A stretch of 64,000 nucleotides of DNA, taken from positions 1,556,457 to 1,620,456 of the forward strand of contig NW_003314293.1 in NCBI RefSeq assembly GCF_000143415.4, read 5' to 3'. The position numbers and the translations under genes are program-made. Positions within the stretch are counted from its first letter, which is position 1; each line of letters opens with the position of its first letter. Positions 35,782-48,539 of the stretch are shown here, in pieces. Below the pieces are notes generated by a model that had not been told where the DNA came from, made no database searches, and saw only the letters and a list, made by a program, of their open reading frames with translations. This stretch comes from Selaginella moellendorffii (Eukaryota > Streptophyta > Lycopodiopsida > Selaginellales > Selaginellaceae).

Positions 35782-38700
35782 ATGGCGGCACAGCCGCTAC
35801 CGGTTGTGGATTGGGAGGTTGGAATCGCTCGAATCTACATCTCTGTCTCTTCTTCATGCTTCGATCTGGAATTTTCTCGCAGGCTGTCAAAGAGGAGCTC
35901 GAGGCAATCGACGACTCGTGGAAGCAGCCTCGATTCGACTCCCTCACGCACGTCGTCGAGGTCCTCACATCGCATAATCCCGAGGACGCGACGCAGACGC
36001 TGCGAGAGCAGCGCGATGCGATTGAGGCGCTCGTGGATGATGTCGTCCGCGGCTACCACAAAGGATTCAACAAGGCAATCCATAATTATTCCCAGGTCTG
36101 GATGGACAGCGTTCTTTCTTTGCTTTTGCTGAGCTCGTGGTCTTTCCGTTTTTTTTTCTTCGTTTGGCTTTGTTCTAGATTTTGAGATTGTTTAGTGAAT
36201 CCGCCACAGGCTTGAGTGGCCTCAAGCTACAGCTTGCCGATTGCAAGAAACTCTTGGGTGCTCGACACAAGCAGCTCCAACAACAATGGTACCGTTCTGT
36301 TATACTCCGAAATGTGATCTCTCTACTGGATCAAATTGACAATGTTTCAAAGGCTAGTTTTTTTTATTTTCTTCGTCTCTTCTTTTGGTTCGTAACATTC
36401 CTCGTGTTTTCCGTCTCAGGTTCCAGCGAAAATAGAGCAGTATATCTCGGAGAAGCGGTATTATTCAGCTGTCCAGCTACATATTCAGTCAATAAGTATG
36501 CTCGAGCGGGAGGGAATTCAAGGGGTGTGTTTTTCTTTTACGCGTTTCAGTTTTCTACGTATATGAAGTGAAGTATTTTTCCTGGTGGCACAGGTCGGTG
36601 CTTTGCAAGACGTGCGTGCAGAGTTTTCAAACATGAAGGGCGTGCTTTTCTTCAAAGTCGTGGAGGATTTGCATTCCCATCTTTACGGTAAAGGAGAATA
36701 CAGGTTTGTCTGTACGGATAGATGTTGCCCCTCATCGAAGTTGTCTTTTTTTGCTCCAGCACTAGTGTTATCAGGGACAAGAATGCCGACGATGATCTAT
36801 TAAATATTGATACCATGGTACTTCCTGCTGGAAGTTCGCACCCTTTTTCACGACGGACTAGAGCGTTCAAGAAGTCGGAGAATGGTGGTGACGGGAGCGC
36901 AAACGGCCACGTCGAAGATCGGCGAAACTCAAGTGATAAAAGGTGCGTGGTATGAATGCAAAGCAGACATCTGATTTTCTTGTCCAGCTCTATATCTGCC
37001 GATAGTAAGGACGAGGAATTGAGCCAGGACGAAAGTGTCGGCAAAGAAAGTATGAAGCCCAAACGAGCGACGCTTGTTTGGCTAGGAGATGCGACCCCTA
37101 ACGAGTTTGTGGTATGAGAAGTGTGTGTATGTCCTTGATTGATCACGCTGCGCTCTTGTAGGAAGCTATAACCAAAAGTGATGCTACGCTGAACGTGAAA
37201 TACCTCCAGACAATGGTAGAATGCTTAAATTTGCTGGGAAAAACGGCTGCCGCTGGTGCACTCATCAGGTACATAAGATCGTTTTTTCCCCCGTTATTCT
37301 TGTTTCCTTTTTTATTTTCTGACTTGCTTGCTACAGCCAGCGTCTTAGGCAGACAGTACATGATTTGATAATCGAGGAAATCAAAGCACACGCAGTCGCA
37401 GTTGACGCTTCAAGGCCACGCGTTGGAGTCTCCAAAATATCAGTTTCTCACAAAAATGGCGTGTTAACTCTAGGCCTGAAGAAAGTTCAAGACAGCAAGC
37501 ATGCAAAGAAGGTGAGGGCTTCATCTGAAGCCTTGACGTCAATTGGGCCAACTGGACCCGGTCAAACGGCTGCGAGGAACCTCGTGGAGCCTGTCCTGGC
37601 CATGTTGGCCCGTGTACTAGGTATTGTACTCCATGCATCTTTGGACCTTGTGCAAGCTAACTGTAAAACTTGCAGCAAATCATGTGATTGTTGGAAAGGC
37701 TATGGAATCTCACACTGGAGATGATGATACTCATTCTGTGAGTGGATACAACATTGGCTTTGCTGTGACTGTCATTCAGGTAAGTTGTCATTCAAGAGTT
37801 GTTTTCTAGTTTCCGGTCTAACTTCCTGTTCGCAGAGTGAATGCCAGCAATTTATTTGCGACATACTTCGAGCTAATGCAGATGCTGCGCAGACCGATTC
37901 ATCTGGTCAGGCTGCAAGACAGTCAAAAGTCACTGCAGCGGATAAAAGGTAAGCTGTACTCACGTACTTTTCAAAATTCTTGTCTGATGTCCTCGGTCTA
38001 GCAATGCTGGCCCTGATGAAGGATTGTCGTTTACCTTTCGTTTTACGGACGCCATGTCTCTGCCTGGTAAGTTGTAGGCTCTGTCTTTTGGACTTCCATA
38101 ACTGTGATCGGGATCAGGAGCTGTTCCTCGACCTGTTCGTAGGCGCGGATCCGCAAACGCTCAAGAAGGCTTTGGGGTTAGTACAGTACTTAGTGACAGG
38201 GGCATGTACCTCATTGCATCACTGTACCGGCCTGTGTTAGAGGTATGGCTACGAGTTTTTCTTTTGTTTATCTGTTCCTCCTTTCAGTTCACAGATGGAT
38301 TTACGTCCTTGCTTCCAGAAAAATATGCTTCTCTTGGGTGAGAGTCTTTTACTTTTTCTAGCTCCCTTCTAACCATTGTCTTGCGTAGCAAGGAGGGTTT
38401 GCATAATTTTTTGGAGACCTTTATAAAGGACCAGTTTTTACCAAGAATCTACGTGGACTACAGAACTCGTGCTGCAGACGCCCTAGCAAGTAGGCCTATC
38501 TTTATATCTTATCTCTTTTCTCTGATGGAGAACTGATGTATTTCTTAGGCTCTGCCGCATTTCGTCTTAAAACGCGTTCATCCGTGACTAAAATGTCCTC
38601 CATCGCTTTACTTGGGCCTTCTGTGGCAGATCAGCTAGCTTCTGAGGTATGCTAGCACTGCTCCGTGATTCTCACTACCTGTTCATACAGGTTGTTGCGT

Positions 38701-40180
38701 GGGCACATGCAATGCCGAAATATGCGCCCGAGTTTCTGGAGCTTGTGCAGACTATTTTGGAGAGGACTCTTGAAAGATGTCGGGCTGCATACACTGAAGT
38801 GCGTATTTGTTTCCTTTGATTTTTTTTTACTCTTGTTATCTTGGATTTAGGCCGTCCTGGGTAGCCTGAGCTCCAGCATTATCGGCAGGACCGACGTTGA
38901 ACAACTCATGCAGCAAGACCCTGCAAGTGTGTTGCTTGAAGCAAATTGCCCTGATCATTATCCGAATGGAGAGGACGTTGAGCTGGAAATGGAGATGAAC
39001 AATTTGCTTTTGAGTTTGCGGCCTATCAAACATGTAAATATTTGCAGTCTACAGTTTTTGTTCATACCTCAACTTGTTATTTCAGGACCAGCTCATACAT
39101 GGTGATCAGAAGTTCGTTCTTCTGGCTGCTCTCAGCGAATCTTTATCTTCTCTTGCAACTTCGATCCAAAAGTAGGTGACTTTCAAGTACGTTTATCTTA
39201 TTGCCGTTCTGGAACTTCGTTTACAGTCTTGGATCGCAACAAAAGAAGAATGACATGGCGTCTAAGCGGCCCAGCAATATTTTACCTTCGGGGCTACATA
39301 GTCTGATCGCGAAATACCAAGATCTTTCTTCGGAATGCCTTCGGACACTCCGCATTGAAATGCAGCTTCAAGCAATACATTATCTACAGGTTTATCATGT
39401 GAGCTATGATATTACCGCCTTACATCTAGTGTTGTGCAGAGTATGACCGGGAGAGTCTATGTTAGCGATCACGATGCTGAAGAACCTGAAGATTTCATTG
39501 TTTCATTTACTTCTCAGGTAGATATTGTGTATTTATGTCAAACTCAAAACGTTTCCCTTCAGATTACGAGATGGGATGAGGAAATGACTTTTTATATTTC
39601 TTCCGCCAAAAGAAATTACGCTTTTGGTGGAATATGTGGAGTTGCCGCGACAGCGTTTGTTAAGGTATCCCTTGACCAGCTTTGTATGATTAACATTTCG
39701 GTGTGGCAGGCTCTGAACGACATGAGTTTAGTTAACGTATTCGGAGTTCGACAAATATGTAGAAATTGCATCGCACTCCAGCAAGTAATCATTCTGATGA
39801 ATCTAAGTTTCATCTACGTGATCTCTTTCTCCACAGGCCTTGGCAGCACTTAGCTCGACAGATGCTGATATGGTGCAACAACGGCTTGACAGAGTCCGAA
39901 CCTACTATGAACTTCTTACTATGCCTTTTGAGGTAACATCTTATGAGAAATTTCTGTATGTGATGTGTGTGTTTCTTTAGGCTCTTATTGCGTTCGTGAA
40001 CGAGCACGACTCGGAATTCTCATTCACCGAGTAAGCTTTTTGTTTTCGATATTCTCCAAATAACTATTGGATTTTCTTTCTTTTTTTTCCAGAGTCTCCA
40101 ATCTTCTCAAAGTGAATGTGCCAGGCAGAGAAATTCCACCAGATGCTGTGCAACGCATCGGAAAAGTTTTGGCGCCTTGA
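35782..40180 (+). CDS. SEC8: Exocyst complex component SEC8
   Basis: SEC8 is a subunit of the octameric exocyst that tethers secretory vesicles to the plasma membrane. More than twenty small exons separated by introns of about 50-100 bp can be followed on the plus strand. Landmarks in order: exon 1 (35782-35817, MAAQPLPVVDWE), the conserved N-terminal block AVKEELEAIDDSWKQPRFDS (from 35883), HKGFNKAIHNYSQ, LGARHKQLQQQWYRSV, SLLDQIDNVSKV, VGALQDVRAEFSNMKG, LVWLGDATPNEFV, FTDGFTSLLPEKY, FIKDQFLPRIYVDYR, LLLSLRPIKH, DLSSECLRTLRIEMQLQ, KRNYAFGGICGVAATAFVK, FGVRQICRNCIALQ and the C-terminal SNLLKVNVPGREIPP. It ends at TGA 40178-40180. No disabling change was seen, but I did not verify every exon junction. 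Confidence 0.93.
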
Positions 40181-40273
40181 ACAAGAAAAGGAGGGAGTGT
40201 ACATTAGCTGTTTGTGCAAAGTGTATAATTTATAGAATTTTTACATTGCATTCATTCTTTCTGCTAAAAGAGG

Positions 40274-40618
40274 TTGCCTGTGTTTTCTGTTCTTGCACAT
40301 TTGGTCCCTCTACGCTTTCAAATTGACATCTCGTTGTATTACTTACAGCTCGGAAAGGTTCGAAAGTATCTGGAAATAAATGTTTCTTTTTGCTGTTCAG
40401 AACTTCGACGAAGTCTTTCAGGACAGCGACAGCCATTGATTTTCCCGGCGGCTGACCAGTAAGTGCGTGAGCTACTTGCTAACTTGACTCAATTCTTGCT
40501 CACAGTGACGACTACATTTGCTCTTTCCGGGTTTATCTACGAGACCCACTTGCAAATGAGTGCGTCTGGAATGGACTACTCTCTCCCGAACGACGACTGT
40601 CCCGTGCATTGCGTATGT
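40274..40618 (+). CDS. Possible small spliced ORF, unknown
   Basis: Between SEC8 and the GH79 gene, a frame starting at 40274 runs to a textbook short intron (about 40460-40506: donor GTAAGTGCG, branch-like TGCTAAC, acceptor CTCACAG). In the same phase it continues through DDYICSFRVYLRDPLANECV to a stop near 40618, giving about 99 residues. The good intron argues for transcription; the protein has no recognised family. The upstream part could be the 3' UTR of SEC8 instead, and the exon pair could belong to a non-coding RNA. Confidence 0.25.
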
Positions 40619-40676
40619 GACCAGGAAGTTCTACTCCTTTAATTCTCAACTTCGGCGATGAGACTTTTGGAGAGCC

Positions 40677-42655
40677 ATGAACACCTGTTTAGCATCTTGT
40701 GGAACTCTGACGCTTCTTCTCATAGTTCTGGCAGTTCTAGGAAGCCTTCTCCCTCGACACCACCGCCGAGATCATTCTTTGTGGATTGCTCTTCCTGCTA
40801 CCTTGGCCCTTGATGCATCAATTCCTGTGGCTACTGTAGATGAACATTTTGTCTGCGCAACAATTGACTGGTGGCCGCAGGGGAAGTGCAATTATGGAAG
40901 TTGCAGCTGGTTCCATTCTTCTATACTCAACCTGGTAAGCTTTCCATCAGAATTCACAGCCTTACCGATTGCAATTTTTCAGGATCTTACAAATCGTCTG
41001 CTTGCTGAGGCTGTGACAGGTAAATTGTTTTTCCCTGGCGGAGTGAAGAGGAAATTCCTGACAGTCTGCATTACAGCGTTGGCTCCACTATTGATACGGC
41101 TTGGAGGGTCTTTGGAGGATCAGATCTTTTACGACGTTGGAAGCTCTGCCACGACGACGACTTGCAAGACTTTCACCACTCAGAACCACAGGTTCGGATT
41201 TTCTACTGGATGTCTCAATATGTCACGATGGCAGCAACTAAATGAATTCTTTCAGAGAACAGGGTAATAACACCCCCGATGCTGTTTCGAGCAGTCTCAA
41301 GTGTTTGAGTTTCACTTCTACAGATCGCTGGTGGCATTTGGTCTAAACGCTTTACACGGGAAAGAACGTATCGATAACACATTCCAGGGACCTTGGAACT
41401 CTAGCAATGCGCGAGATTTCATAGCATACACTGCCAGCAAACGCTATCCTATCAAAGCTTGGGGGCTTGGTAAAAGTCAACTGCCTTGAAAGCTATTAAA
41501 CTGATTTCTTTTCCTTTTCCATGCAGGCAATGAGCTAAGTAGTAGTTTTAGCGGAGTTACATTGGATTCGAGGAACTATGCAGCAGATGTGGACGAACTC
41601 CAGCAGATAATTGACGAAATCTATGGAACCGGGCAAAAGCCAGTTCTCGTAGCACCGGATGGCTTTTTTTATGCTTACTGGTACAGCCAAGTTTTACAGC
41701 AAACCAGAACAGATCCAGCATTGAGAGCTGTCAGTTTTCACGTCTACGATCTTGGACCAGGTGAATTATATATATCTCTTCACGGTCTGGTACTATCCAA
41801 TTGGCACAGGTGATGGCAAAAACATTGCTGCTCGGATACTCAGCGCGGCTCACACCGATAGATATCAGCAAGTCCAGCGCGTTCTCCGCCAGTATGGAAA
41901 TGGAGCGAAGGCTTGGGTGGGAGAAGCAGGAGGGATTTATAACGGTGGTCAGCACCTCGTCAGTGACGCATTTGTCTTTAGTTTTTGGTATGATAAGTTT
42001 TTTTTATGCTTCTTCTTTCCTGGCTATTTCTTTTTCAATTCTAGGTACTTGGACCAGCTTGGGATGGCTGCGCTTCACAACACGGCAGTATTCTGTCGCC
42101 AAAGTCTTATAGGAGGTAACTACGGCCTCCTCGATTCAAACTTCAATCCAAATCCAGACTTTTACTCGTAAGTTTTTCTCAAAATCGGTTCAGGACGCTT
42201 TACTTCCCTTTCTTCGTTCCAGGGCGCTTCTCTGGAAGAGGCTTATGGGCGAAGTCGTGTTAAATGTGACATCACAAAGTCTCAACTCGTCCAGCTTCCA
42301 CACATACGCACACTGTTTGAAAAACGCCCGGGTGAGCTCCTTGGTTTGGCTCACTCCTTTCGCTTATTCGAATGTGGAACAGGGAGGAATCGCTGTCCTG
42401 GTGATCAACTTCAGCAACAACACACAGGTGGTGCTCGATCTGGGGCTCAAGTCGCAAAAGCTGGAGTACCACTTGAGCTCGCCGGATGGAAACGTCCAGA
42501 GCCAAAGAGTGGCTCTCAATGGGCAAGTTTTGGAGGGCGCTAAGAGCGAACTGAAGGCCATTGCGGTGGAGGGATCCAACCCGAGCAAAGTAGCACCGCT
42601 CTCGATTGCTTTCATCACGCTCCCAGATGCCTTCGTCCCCGCCTGTACTCTCTAA
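40677..42655 (+). CDS. Heparanase-like protein, glycoside hydrolase family 79 (copy 1)
   Basis: GH79 plant enzymes are retaining beta-glucuronidases acting on cell-wall arabinogalactan-type glycans. Exons: 40677-40934, 40983-41019, 41077-41263, 41324-41469, 41527-41760, 41810-41987, 42045-42167 and from 42223 to 42655. The N-terminus has a hydrophobic leader (LTLLLIVLAVLGSLL). Conserved blocks: CATIDWWPQGKC, LIRLGGSLEDQI, GCLNMSRW, WGLGNELS (acid/base Glu), VLVAPDGF and AWVGEAGGIYNGG (nucleophile Glu), then YLDQLGMAA and IGGNYGLLD. In the last part 42332-42382 has GT...AG ends, is 51 bp and stop-free, so it may be a retained or spliced 3n intron. It is paralogous to 56322-58463. Confidence 0.93.
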
Positions 42656-42954
42656 TTTCTAGAGAAATACGAAAATAACTCATACTTGGACGCGAGTTTT
42701 TCAGAGAGTCCGCCTATAGTCTCTTCCGAAAGTTTTATAAAAACCATGTCATAACACGAAAAAGTAATGTTAAGTTGTATGCGATTGAAACACCTCTTTG
42801 ATGCTTCTTTGTGACAGTGTTATGACAACAGTGTGTACTTGGAAGGAGGCATTATAAAACTAACACACACTTCTCTTGGTCCCAGCCATGGCACCTATAT
42901 AGCTCAGAGTGTTTTTGTTAAAGAAAAAAGCTTCATCCTGCTCGCTTTCTCCCG

Positions 42955-43745
42955 CCAGGATCAATCCAGCCTACAATGCAAATCTCATCGCCCAGGTTGA
43001 TGGCTGGTGCTTGGAGTTTCTCACTCTGCTGCTTCCCATCACGAAATACACGCTTGGTTCTTCGTTGCGGACAATGGAATGGACGATCCTCACATCTGGC
43101 CTACAATCTGGTCGATGAAGGGAAGTACGAGCAAGCAAAGGCGGTGGTGCTGGACAACCCGGATCTTTCTCGCCAGGTCCGGGTATTTTGGGATGTCTTG
43201 GACGAGCTCAAGATCTTCATGACCGAAGCAAGGTTCTGCGGATCCATGATCAAGGCACTGGACATGTTCGAGGTGGAGCTAAGCTGGATCCATCCCCAGC
43301 GTCTCTTCTGGAGTTTATCATGATCTGACCATGAGTCTCTTCTGGAGTTCTTTCTTGATTCCGTGCAGGGCTTGAAGTTGGAGCATCACCCTCTCCTTCA
43401 AAAGGCAGAAGAGATTGGGATCCACCACGTTATGATTGTCAACGACTTTTCTCCTTCAGAAAAGAATGGGCCACCGGGAACTACCTCAACATCGTCCCCG
43501 CCGTGGCTTACAATCTAAACTTGGGAATCAACGATGCAATCACAAAGGTGGCAAGCACAACATCGTCCCCGCCGTGGCTTACAATCTAAACTTGGGAATC
43601 AACGATGCAATCACAAAGGTGGCAAGCAGGAGTTCGCACAAAAAAGGATGGTGTTATGGAGTACCTGGCGGGAACGGAGGAGTGGATGGCTGGAAATAAT
43701 AGAATGGTCGTGCCAAGCAACACGGTACAATGGCCTAGGCTGGAT
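42955..43745 (+). pseudogene. Broken microbial-type terpene synthase-like (MTPSL) copy 1
   Basis: Class I terpene synthase remnants on the plus strand: INPAYNANLIAQVDGWCLEF at the N-terminal end, an alpha-helical run (YEQAKAVVLDNPDLSRQVRVF), then after a probable intron GLKLEHHPLLQKAEEIGIHH and the metal-binding NSE region. That motif, clear as NDLFSFRKE in copy 2, is destroyed here by a one-base deletion (GACTTTTCTCC against GACTTGTTCTCC). A 71-bp tandem duplication just downstream shifts the frame again. The DDxxD region is missing. The family (bacterial/fungal-like terpene synthases) is characteristic of Selaginella and other non-seed plants. Confidence 0.75.
43488..43629. repeat. 71-bp direct tandem duplication
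   Basis: The segment beginning AACATCGTCCCCGCCGTGGC is repeated exactly, as far as I can see, with a period of 71 bp. As 71 is not a multiple of three, it changes the reading frame of the terpene synthase remnant. The lack of differences implies a very recent event. Confidence 0.92.
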
Positions 43746-43933
43746 TCCTTCACCAATAAAGTCCGCCAACTTTGTCCTTGAAAACGGATGATTTCGTGCC
43801 TGTTTGAAGGTAAAAACAAAAATAAGTTCCATAAAGCCATCAATAAAATCAAAATCCAGTACATATGGAGGATTTGCTGACACATGTGTTAAATGGTCGA
43901 AATTGTCGAGCATGTTTTCAACTGATTTGCTCC

Positions 43934-46900
43934 TCAGCACGTCGATGCCAAATAGCCATTGTAATCTAAAGCCATCCAAAAGTCTGAGAGCTGGTGCTGG
44001 GCCTCGGATTTCAAGTAGTATTTGTGTAAGCGGCAGACGGTCTCATGAAACGAAGATCTCAGCTCTAGAACCTGGTAATATGAGTGAGGATACCGCTCGA
44101 GAAGGATGAAAAGAAACTCCCTACCCTTGAATACAATTTGTCGATGCAAACTTTGTCATCCTCCCAGCTCCTAATGTTCTTGAGAGACGAGCGAAAGTCG
44201 AGCAAGCACTGCATTATGTTGTCCGTGCATAACTTCACTCCTGTGTGCTCCAAAGAAAGGAAACATCTACACGCAGGACAGCAGACGACATTAAAAAAAA
44301 GTCTCGTTTTGCTTCGGTGCTTACTGATGGACTGCGTTGGTTAAGTACTTGTGGTGGACTACCTCCAAGTCCTGCATGTCTTTGATCTGCTTAAAAAGTC
44401 GGCATTAGGTGAAGAAACTTGCAGTACGTTTATTCTATTTACCTCGTGTTTGATAGCATGAAGAAACTCGCCCCAAACAACATGTAGAAGCTGCGAATGT
44501 ACGTGACACTGAAAGGCTGTGACAAAATGCCCAATTTGGTGCCTGGAAAAAGAAAAACAAAGCCTCAAAGAATTAGCGATGAAAGTTGTTAGAAAGCACC
44601 TAAAAAGTTGAAGAGCTCGGAGTTTATCCGTCTGCTGCTCCGAAGACCTCAGGCGACGCATAGAGCGTTCCACTGCCTGAAATTAAAAAAGACAAATGAA
44701 ACGTCGGCCATACTACAAGAACGAAAACATGCGCACTTACTTGTAGCGAGCTGCTGATTTCTCCGAGGGCGAAAACCGCGTGCCTTACACGAAGCAACAA
44801 TCTGAAGATCAGATTGTACAAGCACAAAGCGTCTGCTGTGAGAATAAGATTAAGTGGCCAATCCACATGGTAGCCAAGCTCAATAAAATCGTAAGCCTCC
44901 AAACCTGTGCATGCAAGCTGCAACTGCTAAAAGAAAAAGTTTGAATCTTACTGTTGTGGTTGACAAAGGCATCGTCTTGGCCCTCGGATATGCTGCAAAT
45001 ATGCAGCCTTTCGGCATAACTATCTCCATCACACGAGGATTTTTGTAGAGCTGTTTCCAGCATTCCTTGAACTTCGACAATGTGATGTTGTCGTCGTGAG
45101 AGGCCCCACTTCTGCTCAAAACGAAAAGCTGCAAATGTAAAAGGTAAGCAAATAAAATGTGTAACGTACATGGGAGCAAAGCGCAGTGATGAAATTATCA
45201 GCCCAGTCTCCAACTTCCATGAAATAATAGCGTCTCAGCGCCAGGTAATGGTCTTGAAGGTGAAGGTGGTCCTGCAATAGTCTTACTGTGAAAACACTCA
45301 CCAGTCGGTATCTACATCCTGTTAAGTGTGAGATCTGAGAAAAAGAAGAAACGAAACTGAGGAAAAGGATACTGCATAAGGATCTCGTCCGTAATGCTCT
45401 TCTCCACGGCCACGCTGATAGGAATGTCCGAGCCAGCTCTTTCTTGACGGCATCCAGGAAGCGTGGTTTTGTGTTGTGTAGTCATTTTGAGTGCTGAGAC
45501 CCACGAACCACCTCCTTGAGGACTTGAGGACTTTTCGCTTCTTACTTCATCAGGGGAGCTAGTTTCCGCAGGCTGTAGCTTGACTCTCTCTTCCACACTT
45601 TCTGGAGCTCTTCTTATAGCTGGTAAGTTGTCATCTTTAAGTAGAATGCTTGCGACATCGATGTCAATCTTCGTGGCCTTGGTCAAGGATAGAAGTCCCA
45701 CTTGTGATAGCTCCGGAATGAGCTTCTTCGCAAGGCTGTTCTCGTTAACGAGGGTTGATCTTATATCCCAGCCATCAGCAGTATTCGTGAAGATCGTGGA
45801 AATGTACTCGTTGATATTCCCTTCGCCACAAGCATAAAATGGATTTCTTGGCAGTCCAGCATTTGGTGTCGTAAGTAAAGATGAGATGCTTAATGCACGA
45901 TCGGCCGAGGAACCCGATTCAGGAGGAACTTCGCTTGCGAAAAGACTGTCCTGCGTGTGTGGTTGTAAGAAGCTCTCGTCACAACTGACAGTTTCCTGCT
46001 CAGAGCTAGCACCGGTATCACTGTCGTGATTGTCATTGCTGTCCTCGCCAAGTCGCAGAGAGTCCACTTCAGCAGAAGTGGCCGTTTCATCAGTAGTTCT
46101 GTTTAAGATAAAACTTTTCAATGCACAGTTTACTACAAAGACTCACGTTATTTCTGGCTCTGATTCCGAGTCCTCTGAAGCTGTTGCTGATTCTTCCTCC
46201 TATATAGAAAAAATAATTGGAATAAAGATAAAACTATAGAACGCCTTACCAATTTTGTGGGATACTTGTCACCAAAAAATTTACGGTAGTGCTCTGCAAT
46301 CGTCTCCGCTCGATGCTGCCTCTGCTTGAAAACTTGCCTGAGGCCTTTCTTGTCAAAGGCCACAGATAAAAAACAAGAAACCTGCCCTTCCATGTCTGTC
46401 TCGTGACTTGGCATGGAGCCTTGAAACGCAGAGCTCAAGGCCTGGGCAAACTCACGCGTCTCTGGAAGCTTTAGCAGGACTTCCAACTGTTGTGCTGTAC
46501 GCAGCATTTGAGAAGATACGTCCACCAGAAAAACAGGAGTATTGACGCCTGTCCGGATCTAGAGGATGGAAAAATCACAAACAAGCTTGGGACGTGATGA
46601 AAAGAAATCCTGACCTTCAGGCTACTTTTCATGGAGTTCTCCACTGGCTGCGATCGCCGAGGCCTTGACGCTTGCTCCAGAATAAACTCTCCATGCGGGT
46701 CCTTTAGATCAGCGCAGTATATGCACGATCTCACGAAAAGCGCATATGGCTCATATGTCCGAGCAAACAAGAAGCGGAGCACTTCTAGATGCACCGGATC
46801 AGGTTCCTGGAAAGATGAAAGAGAAATAGCAAAGCAAGAAAAAAGTGAACCTTACGAGCAACAAGTTGTAGAGAAGAGTGAGCAAGTCAGCTCCCTTCGG

Positions 46901-47618
46901 GAAAGCCTTGAACTTCTCCAGCATATCATTGCCGGTGGTGGAAAACGCTGCTTTCTCGTCCTCGCCATCGCCACCTATGGAACAAATCCTCGTGAGAGCC
47001 TGTAGCTGCACCCTCAGCTCCTCGGTGTGGAGATAGAGCTCCACAAGGCTCTGAGCACTGCTGCGATCAAACCGAAGATTCAAGGCGGCCGAGTGTGCGT
47101 GCAAGATGGTCCTCACAGCAGAAGCAAAAGCCTGATTCAAGAGCGGACAAGCGCCGCCAGCTTTCCTCCTGTGGAAGCCGAGGAAGAAGTCTACAAACCG
47201 ATCGAGCTGGTACCTGTGCCACCCCGCTCGAGCGAAACACGAGAGTAGTTTGGCCAAAGCGCTGGCGCTGGACGAGAGCCGCCAGAGAGTAGCAATGTTG
47301 TGAGCAGTCTTATCGGCAGCTTGCAAGGCAAAGGCTGCGGCGAGGGAGCGCAAGGCTGTGATCGCGGAGGGAAGTCCCTGGAGAGCATGTAAAGAGTCCT
47401 TGACGAGCTTTGCCTCCTAGAATCACATTTTCTTCGCAAATTATACTAGATACTAAAGGATACAAGGAGCTTACACTGGAACAAGGAGACGACGGCCGCG
47501 GCGCGTGTTTGATCGCCCCACGGATGGCGCAAAACTCGCGGGGCTGCTCCCAGCAGTGTGAGACCTTCGGCGCGGAAGTCTCGAATCCGACCTGGATCCA
47601 CATTTCTTCCTCCCGCAT
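43934..47618 (-). CDS. Gamma-tubulin complex component, GCP5-like (Spc97/Spc98 family)
   Basis: GCPs form the gamma-tubulin ring complex that nucleates microtubules. The minus strand carries a multi-exon gene. It starts MREEEMWIQVGFETS (47618) and continues with ALAKLLSCFARAGWHRYQLD, then the GRIP1-type block (LLTLLYNLLLV, HLEVLRFLFARTYEPYALFV, DPHGEFI), an acidic/serine-rich linker (about 46200-45500), and the C-terminal half (LQDHYLALRRYYFMEVGDWA, YHVDWPLNLIL, HSQLLHVVWGEFLHAIKHE). It ends ALDYNGYLASTC at 43934. YHVDWPLNLI is the hallmark that gamma-tubulin-binding GCP C-domains share. GCP5 rather than GCP4 or GCP6 is my best judgement from overall layout. Introns are about 50-80 bp. Confidence 0.85.
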
Positions 47619-47625
47619 TTTTGCT

Positions 47626-47634
47626 AAACCCTAA
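47626..47634 (-). promoter_or_regulatory. Telo-box upstream of the GCP5-like gene
   Basis: AAACCCTAA lies 8 bp upstream of the start codon of the minus-strand gene, so probably in its leader or core promoter. The placement matches the other housekeeping loci in this window. Confidence 0.5.
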
Positions 47635-47926
47635 TCCTAGACTGAACAAAATATTTCCCAATTTTAGTGGTGCAACGTAGCTTGAATATCTATTGGCTGT
47701 CTATGTTTGTCAGATTGCCTGAGCAGCAATCTTCTGAGAGGGACAATCTTATAGACGTAGAATCTCAATGCATTATAATTCTTGAATGATTAGACAGACT
47801 TCGCCAATGCTCCTAACAAGCCTAGCTCAAACTCATCATACCTGTTTGTGTGGCGTTCATCCTCCTTTCTCGTTGAGTTGAGTGTCCTGAGGGACGGGCG
47901 AAAAATCACTGCTTTTGCATATTCAT

Positions 47927-48333
47927 CTACGTGCCCCCCCAATCCCCTGTGCTCAAGTCGTAAACAAACATGATCCCCAGATTGGCCTCTGCATGAACAG
48001 AACAAGGGAAAATCATTCCGACAGAGCGCTGCCCAGCGTACACTTGATCAAGCATCGCTTTATGGGTCTTTGCAGAGACCGCAACCAAGCCACCCTTGTC
48101 GTCACCCTTCCACACGCCATAGCCATCAACTCCGGACTCCCCTGCCTCGCGGTTGCCTCCCGCATACACCCAGCCACTTGCAAAGTATCGCTGGCCATTG
48201 TACTCCCACGGCCTCGCGGTGCACAGCCCCGGGAGCGGCAAAACGCAGCGCAGGATCTCTTCATCTGGGTCAACGTTGTCTTCCAGGCCCGTTATAATCC
48301 TGCCTACGTCAACGTGAAGGCGCAGCGGCTTTC
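47927..48333 (-). pseudogene. Orphan coding fragment, unknown
   Basis: An open minus-strand stretch of about 135 codons, without an ATG at its start, has non-random protein-like composition: ITGLEDNVDPDEEILRCVLP, ARPWEYNGQRYFASGWVYAG, WKGDDKGGLVAVSAKTHKA and GIMFVYDLSTGDW. It begins right after an in-frame stop and has no visible splice partners. I do not recognise the family. It may be an isolated exon or truncated duplicate of a gene elsewhere. Confidence 0.35.
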
Positions 48334-48539
48334 AGATTACAGCGTGGACGTGGCGCCCTTGGAGAGAGAAGACCACGAGCGCGTTGCCGAGTCGTAGATG
48401 CAGCACCAGCGGCCTGAGAAGTCGACAGCGGTGGCAGGACAGAGAAAGCGACTTTGAAGCCATTCTATGGAGCGGTGGTAGTTCGCTCCACTCTTGGGTC
48501 ACTGGCTTCCCCACCACCAGGTGAAACACAATCAATCAT

